Source of the DNA: Conchocele bisecta | Lineage: Eukaryota; Mollusca; Bivalvia; Lucinida; Thyasiridae | Assembly (NCBI GenBank): GCA_029237695.1 | Contig: CM055265.1 | Coordinates: 216,493,679 to 216,557,678, forward strand | Direction of reading: 5' to 3' | DNA length: 64,000 bases | Shown: in pieces, positions 1 through 10,945 of the stretch | Numbering within the stretch: the stretch's first letter is position 1 | Layout: each line of letters opens with the position of its first letter | Notes under the pieces: generated by a model | The model's database searches: none | What the model saw: the letters and a program-made list of their open reading frames with translations, nothing else | Told to the model about the DNA's origin: nothing | Made by a program: the position numbers and the translations under genes

Positions 1-2833
1 CTTTTGCTCCAGTCATCCCAAGCTAACCACCTGCGTTTCTCTCCCTCTTTCTAGTACTCTCCCCGCAGCCGTGGTTTCACCATTGTGTCAAGGCTTTCGT
101 CGTTGTTCGTTTTGGGTGGCGGTTTCACACTGAACCCCATGTACAGGCTGTCTGTGTCCATTTGTATTAGTTCAAAATCTTCCCGGTGCAGATACTTGTC
201 TAGAAAATCGTAGTAGAATTCCAACATTCTCGCCGATCTCCTCCAGATCGTGGAAGAATGCAGATCTCAACGCTTTGTCTACACATTTCTCGTTGTTCGT
301 ATAAGTTGTATTGAGGTGCCCCTCGGGAGACTCTATCATCTTACCAAACATGAATTCCCTAACAGTTTCATTATCCCTCCTATCAAGGCCTTGCTTTCTT
401 CGACATCACCGGTTCTCCTCACCTCTGTAACCACTCAAAGGGTTTTCCAGATTGATAATCCAGAGTCCTGTTCACCGCCTTACTTCCAACCCGCGTTTTA
501 TATACCAATTTAGAAGTGGGGCATAGAGTAACACTTTTTGGGCAGACATCACCCCTACTAGTTTCTTGCCCGTTCCTCGATTTCTCTCCGTGTCCTGAAG
601 ATATTTTAACATATGCTCTGGCACTTCCTCCTCCTCAACTACTCGGTTGATAAAAAGTGGCGCCATCTCAGAAAATTTGCCTCGCAAATTGTGTGGAATC
701 TCTATATCCACCTCGGCAAACCCAAACCAATCCCCTTTCAAAACTTTCTTAGAAACTTGTCCAGATCTCGGGTGGGGTTTTCTATGTGCCTTATAGTTTC
801 CTTCCCACACGGCATCTCCTGATTTAATGTGGATGGATACAGGGCGTTCGCGTCAAACCCTACAACCGCTTGGCACGTTTTTCCCTCTCCACCCTTGTTG
901 GGGCGAATTTTTGACACGTCGGCTTCCGCGTATCGTGAAAACACTATTGAGGGTCCCCCCACCAGTGCCCCCTTTAGCATGTCGTAGGTTTCCCCGTCTG
1001 GTGCGTACAGAGGTAGGCATTTGGTGGCAGCCGCTATGCTTTCTTTCGTTTTGTAAGATTGTACGTGCTCTTGTATTGTCCCCCTAAGAAGGTACTGCAG
1101 CGCTACCCCGGGAAGTGTGACCGCGTCTTTGAAAGCGTCCATTCCTCTGTCTTTATAAAAATTACACATCTTTCCAAGCGCTTCTAAAAATGGAGATACA
1201 TCCAAATCGTTGTAATACCGCAGCCAATCTCTAAACTTTTTCATTTTCCTATCTCGGAAAATCCCCTTACACGTGTTCAACTCTTTTGGGGTTATCTTTT
1301 TCTTAGGATGGAGTTTCGAACCCCAGTGTTTGAGGGGTGGGAGCCCCGGATACTCCAACTTTTGGTGGGAGTCAAACCACTCATATGGAAAGAAAGAATT
1401 GTGTGTCTCGCAGTCGTAGGCTTCTATCCAATCGCTGTAGCTGGTCCCGGGGCCTAGATAGAGTAACACATCTAGAAATCTAAATTCTGGAGTGAATAGA
1501 AATATACTGGTGTTGGTTATTTTCCCCACTAAAACGTTTGATGTTGTGTCGGCGAGTCTCCCCACCAGGTGTTTCTTGATGAGATTTATATCATACCGGC
1601 TCGAGTTAAATCCAATGACAGGGACTTGATCAATCCATTTATTAATCTCCCGCTGTTGGGTTGTGGGGAACCTACCCATATCGGTGGGTCTGTGCTGCCT
1701 TCCAACCTCTGATTGCCGTTCCTCTCCCCCGTAGGTCTTCTATAAACATAGCAACGAATTTGGCTGGGTCTGTGTCACACATGTGAGTTATTTTGTTGGA
1801 TAAGCTGTCCCCCACACGAACACTTATAAGAACGTGTTCGTTTACAAACTCGAGTGCTTTTTTTGTCGTCGTCTTCTCTTTTGGTAGACAGGCTTCAACA
1901 TCATAAACTATCTGGTGGGGGTAAAGGCTTGTTAGGGGGTCTGGCGAGTGGGTAACCGGTCCGGTATATTCACACTCCCAAATAGAAATTAATGTAAACT
2001 CCTTCGCAACTTCCGCGTCTCTCTCTCTTCAGTTTTTCTTAATTTTTGAACTCCCCCTTTACAGTGCACAGGGCAGCCGTGTCAGTAGCAGCCGTGAAAT
2101 TGATAAACGGTTCCCGTTTCGGCACAGAACCCATCGACTGGAGCACCCGCTACTAATCTCTCCCCACCGTGTCCACACCGGGCTGTGTGAATGTGAGGCC
2201 CTGTGAAAGAATTGATCCAGGTTATGGATTTTTTACTAGCGTGAGATCTTGGGCGAAAGGCTTTTTCAAAAGCGGACGCTGGGCGGTCTATCTGTGCACC
2301 TTTACAAACAACTTGGGTCTCCCCCCTCATACAAGTGGTGGCGTGGCGTTTCAGATTGCTGGATTTGGTGAACCTCTGTTTGCAGTCGTAACAGCAGTAT
2401 GTGTTGGTGGTCTTGTTTATGTCAGTAATTAAAAACGCGTGGTTGTTAAAAATGCCCACCTTCATTTTCTTCTTTCCAACCTCTTCATAGTGGGCGGGAA
2501 TTTTTCTTAAAAACCAGGTGCCGTCCTCTGTGTGCTCGTACGCTTCTATCCCATTTTGAAACATTCCTCCACCTTTTTGATATCCTCAACGGGTATAGCT
2601 CCGGTTGGGGGTTTCCACCCTTTTCGTTTACAGAAATCAGAATACTCCGCAGCGAGTTGTGTTTTCCCGAGGCAGCGGTCAACGCGCAGGTCGCTTGTGT
2701 GGAGTGCAAAACACCTAAATAGACAGAGGTTGTCGTTGAATTTATCTGGTGCGTTTAACCCTTTCTGTGACGGAGCCAGTCAGGGAGTGGGCCTCTCGCA
2801 ATTTCTGAGGAACATCTTCCACGGTAGATGAAA
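1..2833 (-). pseudogene. Protein-primed family B DNA polymerase, middle and C-terminal part (Polinton-like), broken and cut by window edge
   Basis: This is the replicative polymerase of a Polinton-like element. Seen on the minus strand: a C2HC finger (C-x2-C-x12-H-x3-C, 2331-2393); a GHGGER...PVDG...FHGC block near 2085-2200; Exo I D-x-E at 1894-1902; Exo II N-x4-YD at 1590-1607; Exo III Y-x3-D at 1200-1214; motif A D-x3-LYPS at 831-854; motif B GNS near 345-356; motif C DTDS at 148-159. This order is that of DNA_pol_B_2 enzymes. The longest intact piece is 738-1679 (313 codons). It is not functional: there is a TGA at 2082-2084 where the FHGC-x-HGC block expects W, and frame breaks near 2,560, in a GA run near 2,020, near 1,680, near 740-810 and inside motif B near 350. 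The N-terminus lies at 5057-5524 beyond an insertion. The C-terminus runs off the window. Family assignment is firm; the subfamily is inferred. Confidence 0.88.
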
Positions 2834-5056
2834 CCAGAGTTGTCAGAAGACAACGAAGATCGCCTGTTGGCAGCCTTCACTCAAACTTGGCACAGTTGTA
2901 TAAAAAACATGACTATTATATAACTTGACCTTGGGTAAGGGTGTGCGGTGGACATTGAGGTTAGTGGTGGAAGGTGGGTCGTGGATTTGATATAGCATGA
3001 TATAGCATATTAAGATGAATGCATGTATGAAATATCAATGCGCTCCATGAAAAGAGAAGTAAAACAAAATTTAACCCAACGTTAAGTTTATGAATGCACT
3101 AAGTTGGTAATTTTCTACAGCATGATAGCTATTCACATGAGGAATGCATGTATAAATGTGCTAAGTTTGTGACCTTGGCCTTGACGAAATGGGTGGGGGG
3201 GGTGGGGTCATGGATTTGCTGTAGCACAATAGAGGATCATCACATGAATGCATGTATGAAATATCAAAGCGTTAAAAGAAACAGACGTTACACAACATTT
3301 ACCCCAATGTAAAGTTTATGAACATGCTAAGTTTGTCACCTTGACCTTGGGGTAAGGGTTGGGTGGTGGGTTGTGTATTTGCTACATCATGATAGAGGGT
3401 CATCTGAGGAATGTATGTATGAAATATCAAGGCGTTCCATCAAAGGAAACAGTTGTTATCAGACATTTACCCCAACGTTAAGTTTATGGATGTGTCAAGT
3501 TTGCGACCTTGACCTTGGGGTAAGGGGTAGGCGGTGGGTCATGGATTTGCTATATCATGATATAGTATCATCAGATGAACGCGTGTATGAAATATCAAGG
3601 CGTTCCATGAAAGGAAACAGATGTTATAAGACATTTACCCCAACGTTAAGTATATGAATGTGCTAAGTTTGTGACCGTGCCCTTGGGGAAAGGGGAGGGG
3701 GTTGGTCATGGATTTGCTATAGCACGCTGGAGTATCATCAGATGAATGCATGAATGAAATATCAAGGTGTTCAAAATGTAAAGAAACAGGAGTTACAGAA
3801 CATTTACCCCAACGGTAAGTTTATGAACATGCTAAGTTTGTGACCTTGACTTTTGGGTAAGGGTTGGGTGGTGGGTTGTGGATTTGTTACAGCATGATAG
3901 AGGGTCATCTGAGGAATGTATGAAATAGCAAGGCGTTCCATGAAAGGAAACGGACATTTACCCCAACGTTAAGTTTATGAATGTACTAAGTTTGGGGTAA
4001 GAGATAGGCGGTGGGTCATGGATTTGCTATAGCATGATAGAGTATCATCAGATGAATGCATATTTGAAATATCAAGGCGTTCCATGAAAGGAAACAGATG
4101 TTATAATACATTTACCCCCAACGTTAAGTTTATGAATGTGCTAAGATTGTGACCTTGACCTTGGGGAAAGGGCTAGGTGGTGGGTCATGGATTTGCTACA
4201 GCGTGATAGAGGGTCATCTCTGAGGAATGCATGTATGAAATAACAAGGTGTTCCATGAAAGGAAACAGAAGTTACAAGACATTTATCCCAACGTTAAGTT
4301 TATGAATGTGCTAAGTTTGTGACCTTAAACTTGGGGTAAAGGATGGCCGCTGGGTCATGGAGTTGCTATAGCACGATAGAGTATCATCAGATGAATGCAT
4401 GTATGAAATATCAAGGCGTTCCATGAAAGGAAACAGATGCTATAAGACATTTAGCCCAACATTAAGTTTATGAATGTGCTAAGTTTGTGACCTTGACCTT
4501 GGGTTAAGGTCTGGGTGGTGGGTCATGGACTTTCTATAGCACGATAGAGTATCATCAGATGAATGCATGTATGAAATATCAAGGCGTTCCATGAAAGGTA
4601 ACAGAAGTTATAAGACATTTACCCAACGTTAAGTTTATGAATGTGCCAAGTTTGTGACCTTGACCTTGGGGTAAGGGCTTGGTGGTGGGTCATGGATTTG
4701 CTACAGCATGATAGAGTGTCATCTGAGGAATGCATGTATGAAATAAAAAGGTGTTCCATGAAAGGAAATAGAAGTTATAAGACATTTACCCCAACGTTAA
4801 GTTTATGAATGTGCCAAGTTTGTGACCTTGACCTTGGGGTAAGGGCTAGGTGGTGGGTCATGGCTTTGCTACAGCCTGATAGAGGATCATCTGAGGAATG
4901 CATGTATGAACTAACAAGGTGTTCCGTGAAAGGAAACAGAAGTTATAAGACATTTACCCAACGTTAAGTTTGTGGACGACGCTGACGCTGACGCCGACGC
5001 CGACGACGCCGGGGGTATGCCATAAGCTCTTATGCAGTTCGTGCGGGCGACCTAAA
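2834..5056. mobile_element. Satellite-bearing pearl/Helentron-like element inserted in the polymerase gene
   Basis: A block of about 2.2 kb made mostly of roughly 170-190-bp tandem units. Unit landmarks are GAATGCATGTATGAAATATC, CCCCAACGTTAAGTTTATGA, TGACCTTGACCTTGGGG and CATGGATTTGCTA. The left end is CCAGAGTTGTCAGAAGACAACGA; the right end is a GACGCC microsatellite followed by GGGGGTATGCCATAAGC and GCGACCTAAA. The same two ends frame the element at 26,930-28,412. Polymerase coding sequence abuts both sides and the frames line up across it, so the block is a single insertion event. No transposase is visible, so it is non-autonomous. The relation to pearl/Helentron elements rests on organisation (core repeats, ACGG-type microsatellite, 3-prime hairpin). 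Confidence 0.75.
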
Positions 5057-5524
5057 CATATTTTAAGCTCTACCCCTACCCACTTGATAAATGTCCATTT
5101 TGTGTTGGGTCTCTCAATTTTATCCATATTTCGCCTTGTTTCCTCTTGCTCGTCTATCCACTCTCCCACCTCCTCATACTCTCTTATGCTCATTGGGTTG
5201 TTGAAGGCCACCCGCTTATACGTCCGGGAAAACCGTTTCATAAATTCTTCGTGTTTCGCTTCGTTCAGCAACTTGGTTAGAAATGATATTCCTAATCTGG
5301 TTGCTTCCGACCTTAATTGTCGCACTTTCGGTGGGACTCTTGAGGTTTTTGATATGGTGGGGAGCGTTTTTTGGTTTGGTGGGGAGGGATTTTGGTTAGG
5401 TTTTTGGGGTTTTGAGTTGTGAGCTCGGTTTGGTGGGCTTGGGGTTAGACTCTATCTCACTAATCGGTAGGTGTGAGATAATTGTCTTTCGCTTTGTCAG
5501 CCTCATATTTTTTGTGACAGACAT
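5057..5524 (-). pseudogene. N-terminal part of the Polinton-like family B DNA polymerase
   Basis: An ATG at 5522-5524 opens a basic, Pro/Lys/Asn-rich leader that is broken by a frameshift near 5,400. The frame then reads a well-formed segment from about 5,325 down to 5,057, with blocks NNPMSIREYEEVGEWIDEQEE and RPNTKWTFIKWVGVELK. At 5,057 the coding sequence stops abruptly at the right end of the satellite element and resumes at 2,833 in a compatible frame, so this is the amino end of the polymerase at 1-2833 rather than a separate gene. From memory, similar N-terminal blocks precede family B polymerases of this kind in other invertebrate genomes; no search was run. The role of this region is unknown. 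Confidence 0.7.
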
Positions 5525-5530
5525 CGTTTT

Positions 5531-5578
5531 GGTAGTGCTATATAATAGCAAATATACTTTTCTCAAAAACGGAAATTA
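5531..5578. repeat. Stranded partial copy of the 133-bp intergenic repeat
   Basis: The segment GTAGTGCTATATAATAGCAA through CTCAAAAACG is matched almost perfectly (about 2 mismatches in 48) at 10,606-10,653. It lies just upstream of the polymerase ATG and at the left edge of the 5-kb composite insertion. It is best read as the last third of a tandem repeat unit whose other copies lie on the far side of the insertion. Confidence 0.75.
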
Positions 5579-5946
5579 ACTAGAAATGGAAGCTTGTCGA
5601 CAAGCGCATGTGTATCCCCCTCCCCAGATACACAAGTAGTTTGAAAAAAGGGTGTTCGAGTTATGCTCCGGAGACAAAATCAGTGACGGAAAAACAAAGG
5701 GAGATAATTAAAAAATTAGTGATGCAAGAGTTGTCATTCTTGAGTGACAATCCTTTAGGGTCGTGGTCTATGCATGTGTGAAGTTTCATGAAAATATTCC
5801 AAAGGGTGTTCGAGTTATGCTCCGGACACGAAATCAGTGCACGAAACAACAAAGGGAGATAACTAAAGAAATTAACGACGCAAGAGTTGTCATTCTTACG
5901 TGCGACTCACCTTTGGGTCGTCTTCTATGCATGTGTGAAGTTTAAT

Positions 5947-6617
5947 AAACTAGAAAATGTGTTCATAGAACACGGATGTCCCACATATCGCTTTGATAAT
6001 AAATGAGGCCAAATTCCAAGTCAAAATTTTCTTTTACCTGAGCGTTAAAGTTTTTGAAGCACCAAGTATGTGACCTTGACCCTGGGCTTGGCGGGGGCAG
6101 GACGAACGTGGATTTGGCACAGGGCGGTAGAGGACCATTAGAGCAATGCATATGTGAAATATGAAGCTGATCCGTGAAAGAAAACAGAAATTATAAGATA
6201 TTTACCTGAGCGTTAAAGTTTTTGAAGCACTAAGTATGTGATCTTAACCCTGGGCTTGGCGGGGGCAGGACGAACGTGGATTTGGCACAGGGCGGTAGAG
6301 GACCATTAGAGCAATGTGTATATGAAATATGAAGGAGATCGGTCGAAGGATGAAGAAATTAGGAGACATTTACCCGAGTGTTAAAGTTTTGTGACGGACG
6401 GACGGACGGACGGGAGGACGGGACGCACGTTCCTACGAATGAATACTTGTTGGGTTTTTCTACTCTATAAAAAACAAACTACAACAAGAGTACCCCAACA
6501 CTATCCTAACCCTACCCAATAAGATCCCCGTACGCTTACAACAAGTACCCATCTGTGTGTGCGGACGGACGGACAAGGGTAACACTAAATGCCCCCTCCA
6601 CTATCATGGTGGGGCAT
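5947..6617. mobile_element. Nested satellite element with ACTAG start and GGGGCATA end
   Basis: It starts AACTAGAAAATG at 5,948. It carries about 2.5 units with TTACCTGAGCGTTAAAG, TGACCTTGACCCTGGGC and GATTTGGCACAGGGCGGTAG. It then has GACGGACGGACGGACGG runs at 6,393-6,425 and 6,561-6,576, and ends with GGTAACACTAAATGCCCCC...GGGGCATA at 6,578-6,617. On both sides the host repeat (GTGTGAAGTTT ... AAATATTTCAAAGGGTG) continues, which fixes the borders to within a few bases. Confidence 0.65.
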
Positions 6618-6791
6618 ACAAATATTTCAAAGGGTGTTCGAGTTATGCTCTGGATACAAAATCAGAGCACGAAACAACAAAGGGAGATAAGTAAACAAGA
6701 ATTCCGCGGAATCAAATGCCTCGCCTTGTCCCGCCTTGACCTCGAGCGAGCCTGGGCCCGAAAGCAATTTTCACTGGCCCGAACATATTAT

Positions 6792-6857
6792 ACAATTATT
6801 GACTAGTGAGCCATAGAATATCAGATTATATTCTATGGCTCACTAGTCAATAATTGT
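6792..6857. repeat. Perfect 29-bp-stem hairpin
   Basis: The arm at 6792-6820 (ACAATTATTGACTAGTGAGC onward) is exactly reverse-complementary to 6829-6857, with an 8-base loop TCAGATTA. It has no coding capacity. It may be a terminal or foldback structure of an unidentified element. Confidence 0.9.
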
Positions 6858-6874
6858 TTTATTATATGATAATA

Positions 6875-7450
6875 GTCTGTATATAGCACTTACGACCTTA
6901 TGCTACTAGACAAAAATTGAAAAAGAATTTGAAAAAACAAATGAAAAAAAGAAATGGAAAAAAAAAGTTTAAAAATCAAAAATAATAATGCTTGCTACTG
7001 GAGCCCAGAATGTTTGTTTAATATTCCTATATTTATCTACATATATCTGCACAGGTCCAAATAATGCCACAATATTTTCAACACAGTTTACTGAAATGTA
7101 ATAAACAAAAAAAAAATAAAAAAAATAATGCTCGCTACTGGAGCCCAGAATTTTTGTTAATAATCCTATATTTATCTACATATATCTGCACAGGTCCACA
7201 TACTGCCGCAATATTGTCAACACAGTTTACGGAAATGTAATAATGTACCTGTATAAATTACCTGTAATAAGTTAGTGGTCAGTTAAAAAATTGAAAAAGA
7301 ATGTAGAAAAAAATAATGCTCCCTACTGGAGCCCAGAATGATTTGTAATAGTCCTATATTTATCTACATATCATATATGCACAGGTCCACATATTGCCAC
7401 AATATTTTCAACACAGTTTACGGAAATGTAATATAATCATTTACCTGTAT
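6875..7450. repeat. Tandem AT-rich repeat of roughly 190-240 bp
   Basis: Three units carry TGCTAGACAAAAATTGAAAAAG-type A-rich stretches, then AATGCTTGCTACTGGAGCCC, CCTATATTTATCTACATATA, CTGCACAGGTCCA and CAACACAGTTTACGGAAATG. A fourth unit lies at 8,985-9,250 beyond the nested element 7,453-8,930, showing that the array was split by that insertion. Confidence 0.75.
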
Positions 7451-7452
7451 AA

Positions 7453-8930
7453 ACTAGAAATGTGGCCTGTCGGCACACGAATACCCCCACTGGCAGCCAA
7501 AGAAAAGGGGGGGAAATGGGGGGGGGGGGGGGGGCGAGGCATTTTGATTATAAGCCATTTAGCCGAGCGTTAAGGTTTCAAACGCATCAAGTCTGTGACC
7601 TTGACCCTGGGCATAGTGTGATAATCCATGCATCGGTGTAGAAGATATAGAGCTAAAGGGAATTTCAATAGGTTTGACCTTTGACCTTCAACTATGACCT
7701 TGACATTGGACGTAGGTGCGTGGTTATTGATCGCGACACACCTTCTCATCCTGAGAAACATTTGTGCCAAGGCATTTGATAATCCATGTATCTGTGTAGA
7801 AGATATAGAGCGGAAGGGAATTTCAATAGGTATGACCTTTGACCTTCAACAGTGACCTTGACCTTGGACGTAGGTGCGTGGTTATTGATCGCGACACACC
7901 TTCTAATCATGAGAAAGATTTGTGCCAAGCCATTTGGGAATTTCAATATTTTTTACCTTTGACCTTCAACTGTGACCTTGACCTTGGACGTAGGTGCGTG
8001 GTTATTGATCGCGACACACCTTCTCATCCTGAGAAACATTTGTGCCAAGGCATTTGATAATCCATGCATCGGTGTAGAAGATATAGAGCGGAAGGGCATT
8101 TCATAGTTATGGGAATTTCAATAGGTTTGACCTTTGACCTTCAACTGTGACCTTGGACGTAGGTGCGTGGTTATTGATCGCGACACACCTTCTCATCATG
8201 AGAAACATTTGTGCCAAGCCATTTGATAATCCATGCATCGGTGTAGAAGATATAGAGCGGAAGGGAATTTAAATAGATATGACCTTTGACCTTCAACAGT
8301 GACATTGACCTTGGACGTAGGTGCGTGGTTATTGATCGCGACGCACCTTCTCCTCACGAGAAACATTTGTGCCAAGCCATTTGGGAATTTCAATATTTTT
8401 GACCTTCAACTGTGACCTTGACCTTGGACGTAGGTGCGTGGTTATTGATCGCGACACACCTTCTCATCATGAGAAATATTTGTGCCAAGCCATTTGATAA
8501 TCCATGCTTCGGTGTAGAAGATATAGAGCAGAAGGGAATTTCAATAGGTTTGACCTTTGACCTTCAACTGTGACCTTGACCTTGGACGTAGGTGCGTGGT
8601 TATTGATCGCGACACACCTTCTCATCATGAGAAACATTTGTGCCAAGCCATTTGATAATCCATGCATCGGTGTAGAAGATATAGAGCGGAAGGGAATTTC
8701 TGTAGGTTTGACCTTTGACCTTCAACTGTGACCTTGACCTTGGACGTTGTTGCGTGGTTATTGATCGCGACACACCTTCTCATCATGACAAACATTTGTG
8801 CTAAGCCATTTGATAATCCATGCATCGGTGTAGAAGATATAGAGCGGAAGGGAATTTCCAACAGACCGACAGACCGACCGACAAGCTGACTCCTATATAC
8901 CCCCCAACAAACTTTGTTTGTGGGGGTATA
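7453..8930. mobile_element. Nested satellite element, complete ends
   Basis: The left end is ACTAGAAATGTGGCCTGTCG at 7,453, followed by a G run at 7,517-7,534. The core at about 7,560-8,860 has units of roughly 100-185 bp containing TGACCTTTGACCTTCAACTG, TGACCTTGACCTTGGACG, TAGGTGCGTGGTTATTGATC and GTGCCAAGCCATTTGATAAT. The right end is an ACAGACCGACCGAC microsatellite and a hairpin TATACCCCC...GGGGGTATA at 8,896-8,930. The host repeat reads ACCTGTATAA before it and ATTACCTGTAAG after it, matching the uninterrupted host at about 9,233-9,255. This is the clearest complete copy in the window. Confidence 0.75.
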
Positions 8931-9369
8931 ATTACCTGTAAGTGGTCAGTGGTCAGTTGCACATGCTAGCACATGCACAGGTGAATAGTCTGCATATAGA
9001 ACTTACGACCTTATGCTACTAGACAAAAATTGAAAAAGAACTTGAAAAAAAAAATGAAAAGAAAAAAATGAAAAACAAAAGTTTAAAAATTAAAAATAAT
9101 AATGCTTGCTACTGGAGCCCAGAATATTTTTTTTAATAGTCCTATATTTATCTACATATATCTGCACAGGGCCACATAATGCCACAATATTTTCAACACA
9201 GTTTACGGAAATGTAATATACAATGTAGTAATTTACCTGTATAAATTACCTGTGGTCAGATATAGTGGTCAAGACTGGACATTTGCACATGCTAGCCCAT
9301 GCTAGCACATACACAGGTGAATGGTTCTCCCAGTCTCTATTGTTCTCTCTACAGGTAAGGTGTACAGAG

Positions 9370-10420
9370 CATACGAGAAAAGGTGTACAGAGCAGACGAG
9401 AAAATGGGTCTTCATGCATTATTGTCCAGTTTGTAGAGTGCGCAAAACAAAAAAGGGAGATAACTCAAAAATTAGCTATGCAAGAGTTGTCATTCTTGTG
9501 CGCGACACACCTCCGGGTCGTGGTCTATGCATGTGTGAAGTTTCATATAAATATTCCAAAGGGTGGTCGAGTTATGCTCCGGACAGGAAATCAGTGCGCG
9601 AAAACAAAAAGGGAGATAACTAAAAAATTAGCTATGCAAGAGTTGTCATTCTTGTGCACGACATACCTTCGGTTCGTGGTCTAATTGAATGTGTGAAGTT
9701 TCATAAAAATATTCCAAAGGGTGGTCGAGTTATGGTCAATCAGTGCGCAAAACAAAAAAGGGAAAAAAGGGAATAACTAAAAAATTAGCTATGCAAGAGT
9801 TGTCATTCTTGTGCGCGACACACCTTCGGGTCGTGGTCTATGCATGTGTGAAGTTTCATGAAAATATTTCAAAGGGTGGTGGAGTTATGCTCCGGACACG
9901 AAATCAGTGCGAGAAACAAAAAAGGGAGATAACTAAAAAATTAGCTATGCAAGAGTTGTCATTCTTGTGCGCGACACACCTCCGGGTCGTGGTCTATGCA
10001 TGTGTCAAGTTTCATGAAAATATTCCAAAGGGTGGTCGAGTTATGCTCCGGACAGGAAATCAGTGCGCGAAAACAAAAAAGAGAGATAACTAAAAAATTA
10101 GCTATGCAAGAGTTGTCATTCTTGTGCACGAAACACCTTCGGTAAAAAATTAGCTATGCAAGAGTTGTCATTCTTGTGCGCGACACACCTTCGGGTCGTG
10201 GTCTATGCATGTGTGAAGTTTCATGAAAATATTCCAAAGGGTGGTGGAGTTATGCTCCGGACACGAAATCAGTGCGAGAAACAAAAAAGGAAGATAACTA
10301 AAAAATTAGCTATGCAAGAGTTGTCATTCTTGTGCGCAACACACCTTCGGGTCGTGGTCTATGCATGTGTGAAGTTTCATGAAAATATTCCAAAGGGTGA
10401 TCGAGTTATGCTCCGGACAA
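9370..10420. repeat. Tandem array with GTCGAGTTATGCTCCGGAC units
   Basis: About six units of roughly 180 bp repeat GGGAGATAACTAAAAAATTA, GCTATGCAAGAGTTGTCATT, CACACCTTCGGGTCGTGGTC and AAATATTCCAAAGGGTGG. Frames stay open across several units because unit length is close to a multiple of three. Nothing suggests a protein. Confidence 0.8.
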
Positions 10421-10530
10421 GAAGTGTCGCGGCGGACGGATGCGAATGTCAGCGGCGGCGCGGAGCGGACACGGACGCGGCGCGCTGTCAAATCCATAGT
10501 ATCCCCCGACGGAGTCCGGGGGATACAATT

Positions 10531-10745
10531 ATAAAGAGAGGTTGTATTCCTTCAATTTGGTGTATATTCAAAATTGGCTGTATTTATTTATTTTCTCATA
10601 ATTTTTGTAGTGCTATATAATAGCAAATATACTTTTCTCAAAAACGAAAATTAATTAATAATTATAAAGAGAGGTCGTATTCCTTCAATTGGGTGTATAT
10701 TTAAAATTGGTTCTATTTATTTATTTTCTCATAATTTTCTCATAA
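10531..10745. repeat. 133-bp tandem repeat between polymerase and integrase
   Basis: ATAAAGAGAGGT(T/C)GTATTC begins at 10,531 and again at 10,664, so the period is 133 bp. The first unit contains the GTAGTGCTATATAATAGCAA segment that also survives at 5,531-5,578. It is AT-rich and lies downstream of the integrase stop and upstream of the polymerase start, so it probably carried the polymerase promoter or a terminator; that role is inferred from position only. Confidence 0.7.
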
Positions 10746-10945
10746 TTTATTTATAATGGGATCAGTTTTGGAAGGTCAATGACTTTTTACCCTTTTCTCA
10801 TAATTTCCTATAGGACCGAACAAAATAAAATTGAAACCATTGCAGATCGGGGACTGATTTTTAAAAAAAAATAAATAAAAGGACTGAAAAAAGGGGGAGA
10901 ATACTGACCGACAGACGGAAAAGGATCTGACGAGAGCCTGACCGA

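Larger units (their letters stand above)
5579..10524. mobile_element. Composite satellite element with nested insertions
   Basis: It opens with ACTAGAAATGG at 5,579 and closes with the hairpin ATCCCCCGACGG / CCGGGGGATA at 10,501-10,524. Its own core repeat (GTTCGAGTTATGCTCCGGAC, GATGCAAGAGTTGTCATTCT) appears at 5,650-5,945 and resumes at 6,620, then again in many copies at 9,370-10,420. Two further elements interrupt it (5,947-6,617 and 7,453-8,930). The open frames here simply follow the tandem repeat and are not genes. The element sits between polymerase and integrase of the Polinton-like element. Confidence 0.6.

Noticed and set aside
2082..2084. Treating 2082-2564 as a complete zinc-finger gene
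   Set aside because: The same conserved block continues past the stop, so it is part of the polymerase interrupted by a nonsense change.
9265..10620. Frames of 100-154 codons with repeated QELSFLCATHLRVVVYACVK
   Set aside because: They follow the tandem core of a satellite element; no start context, domain or codon bias.
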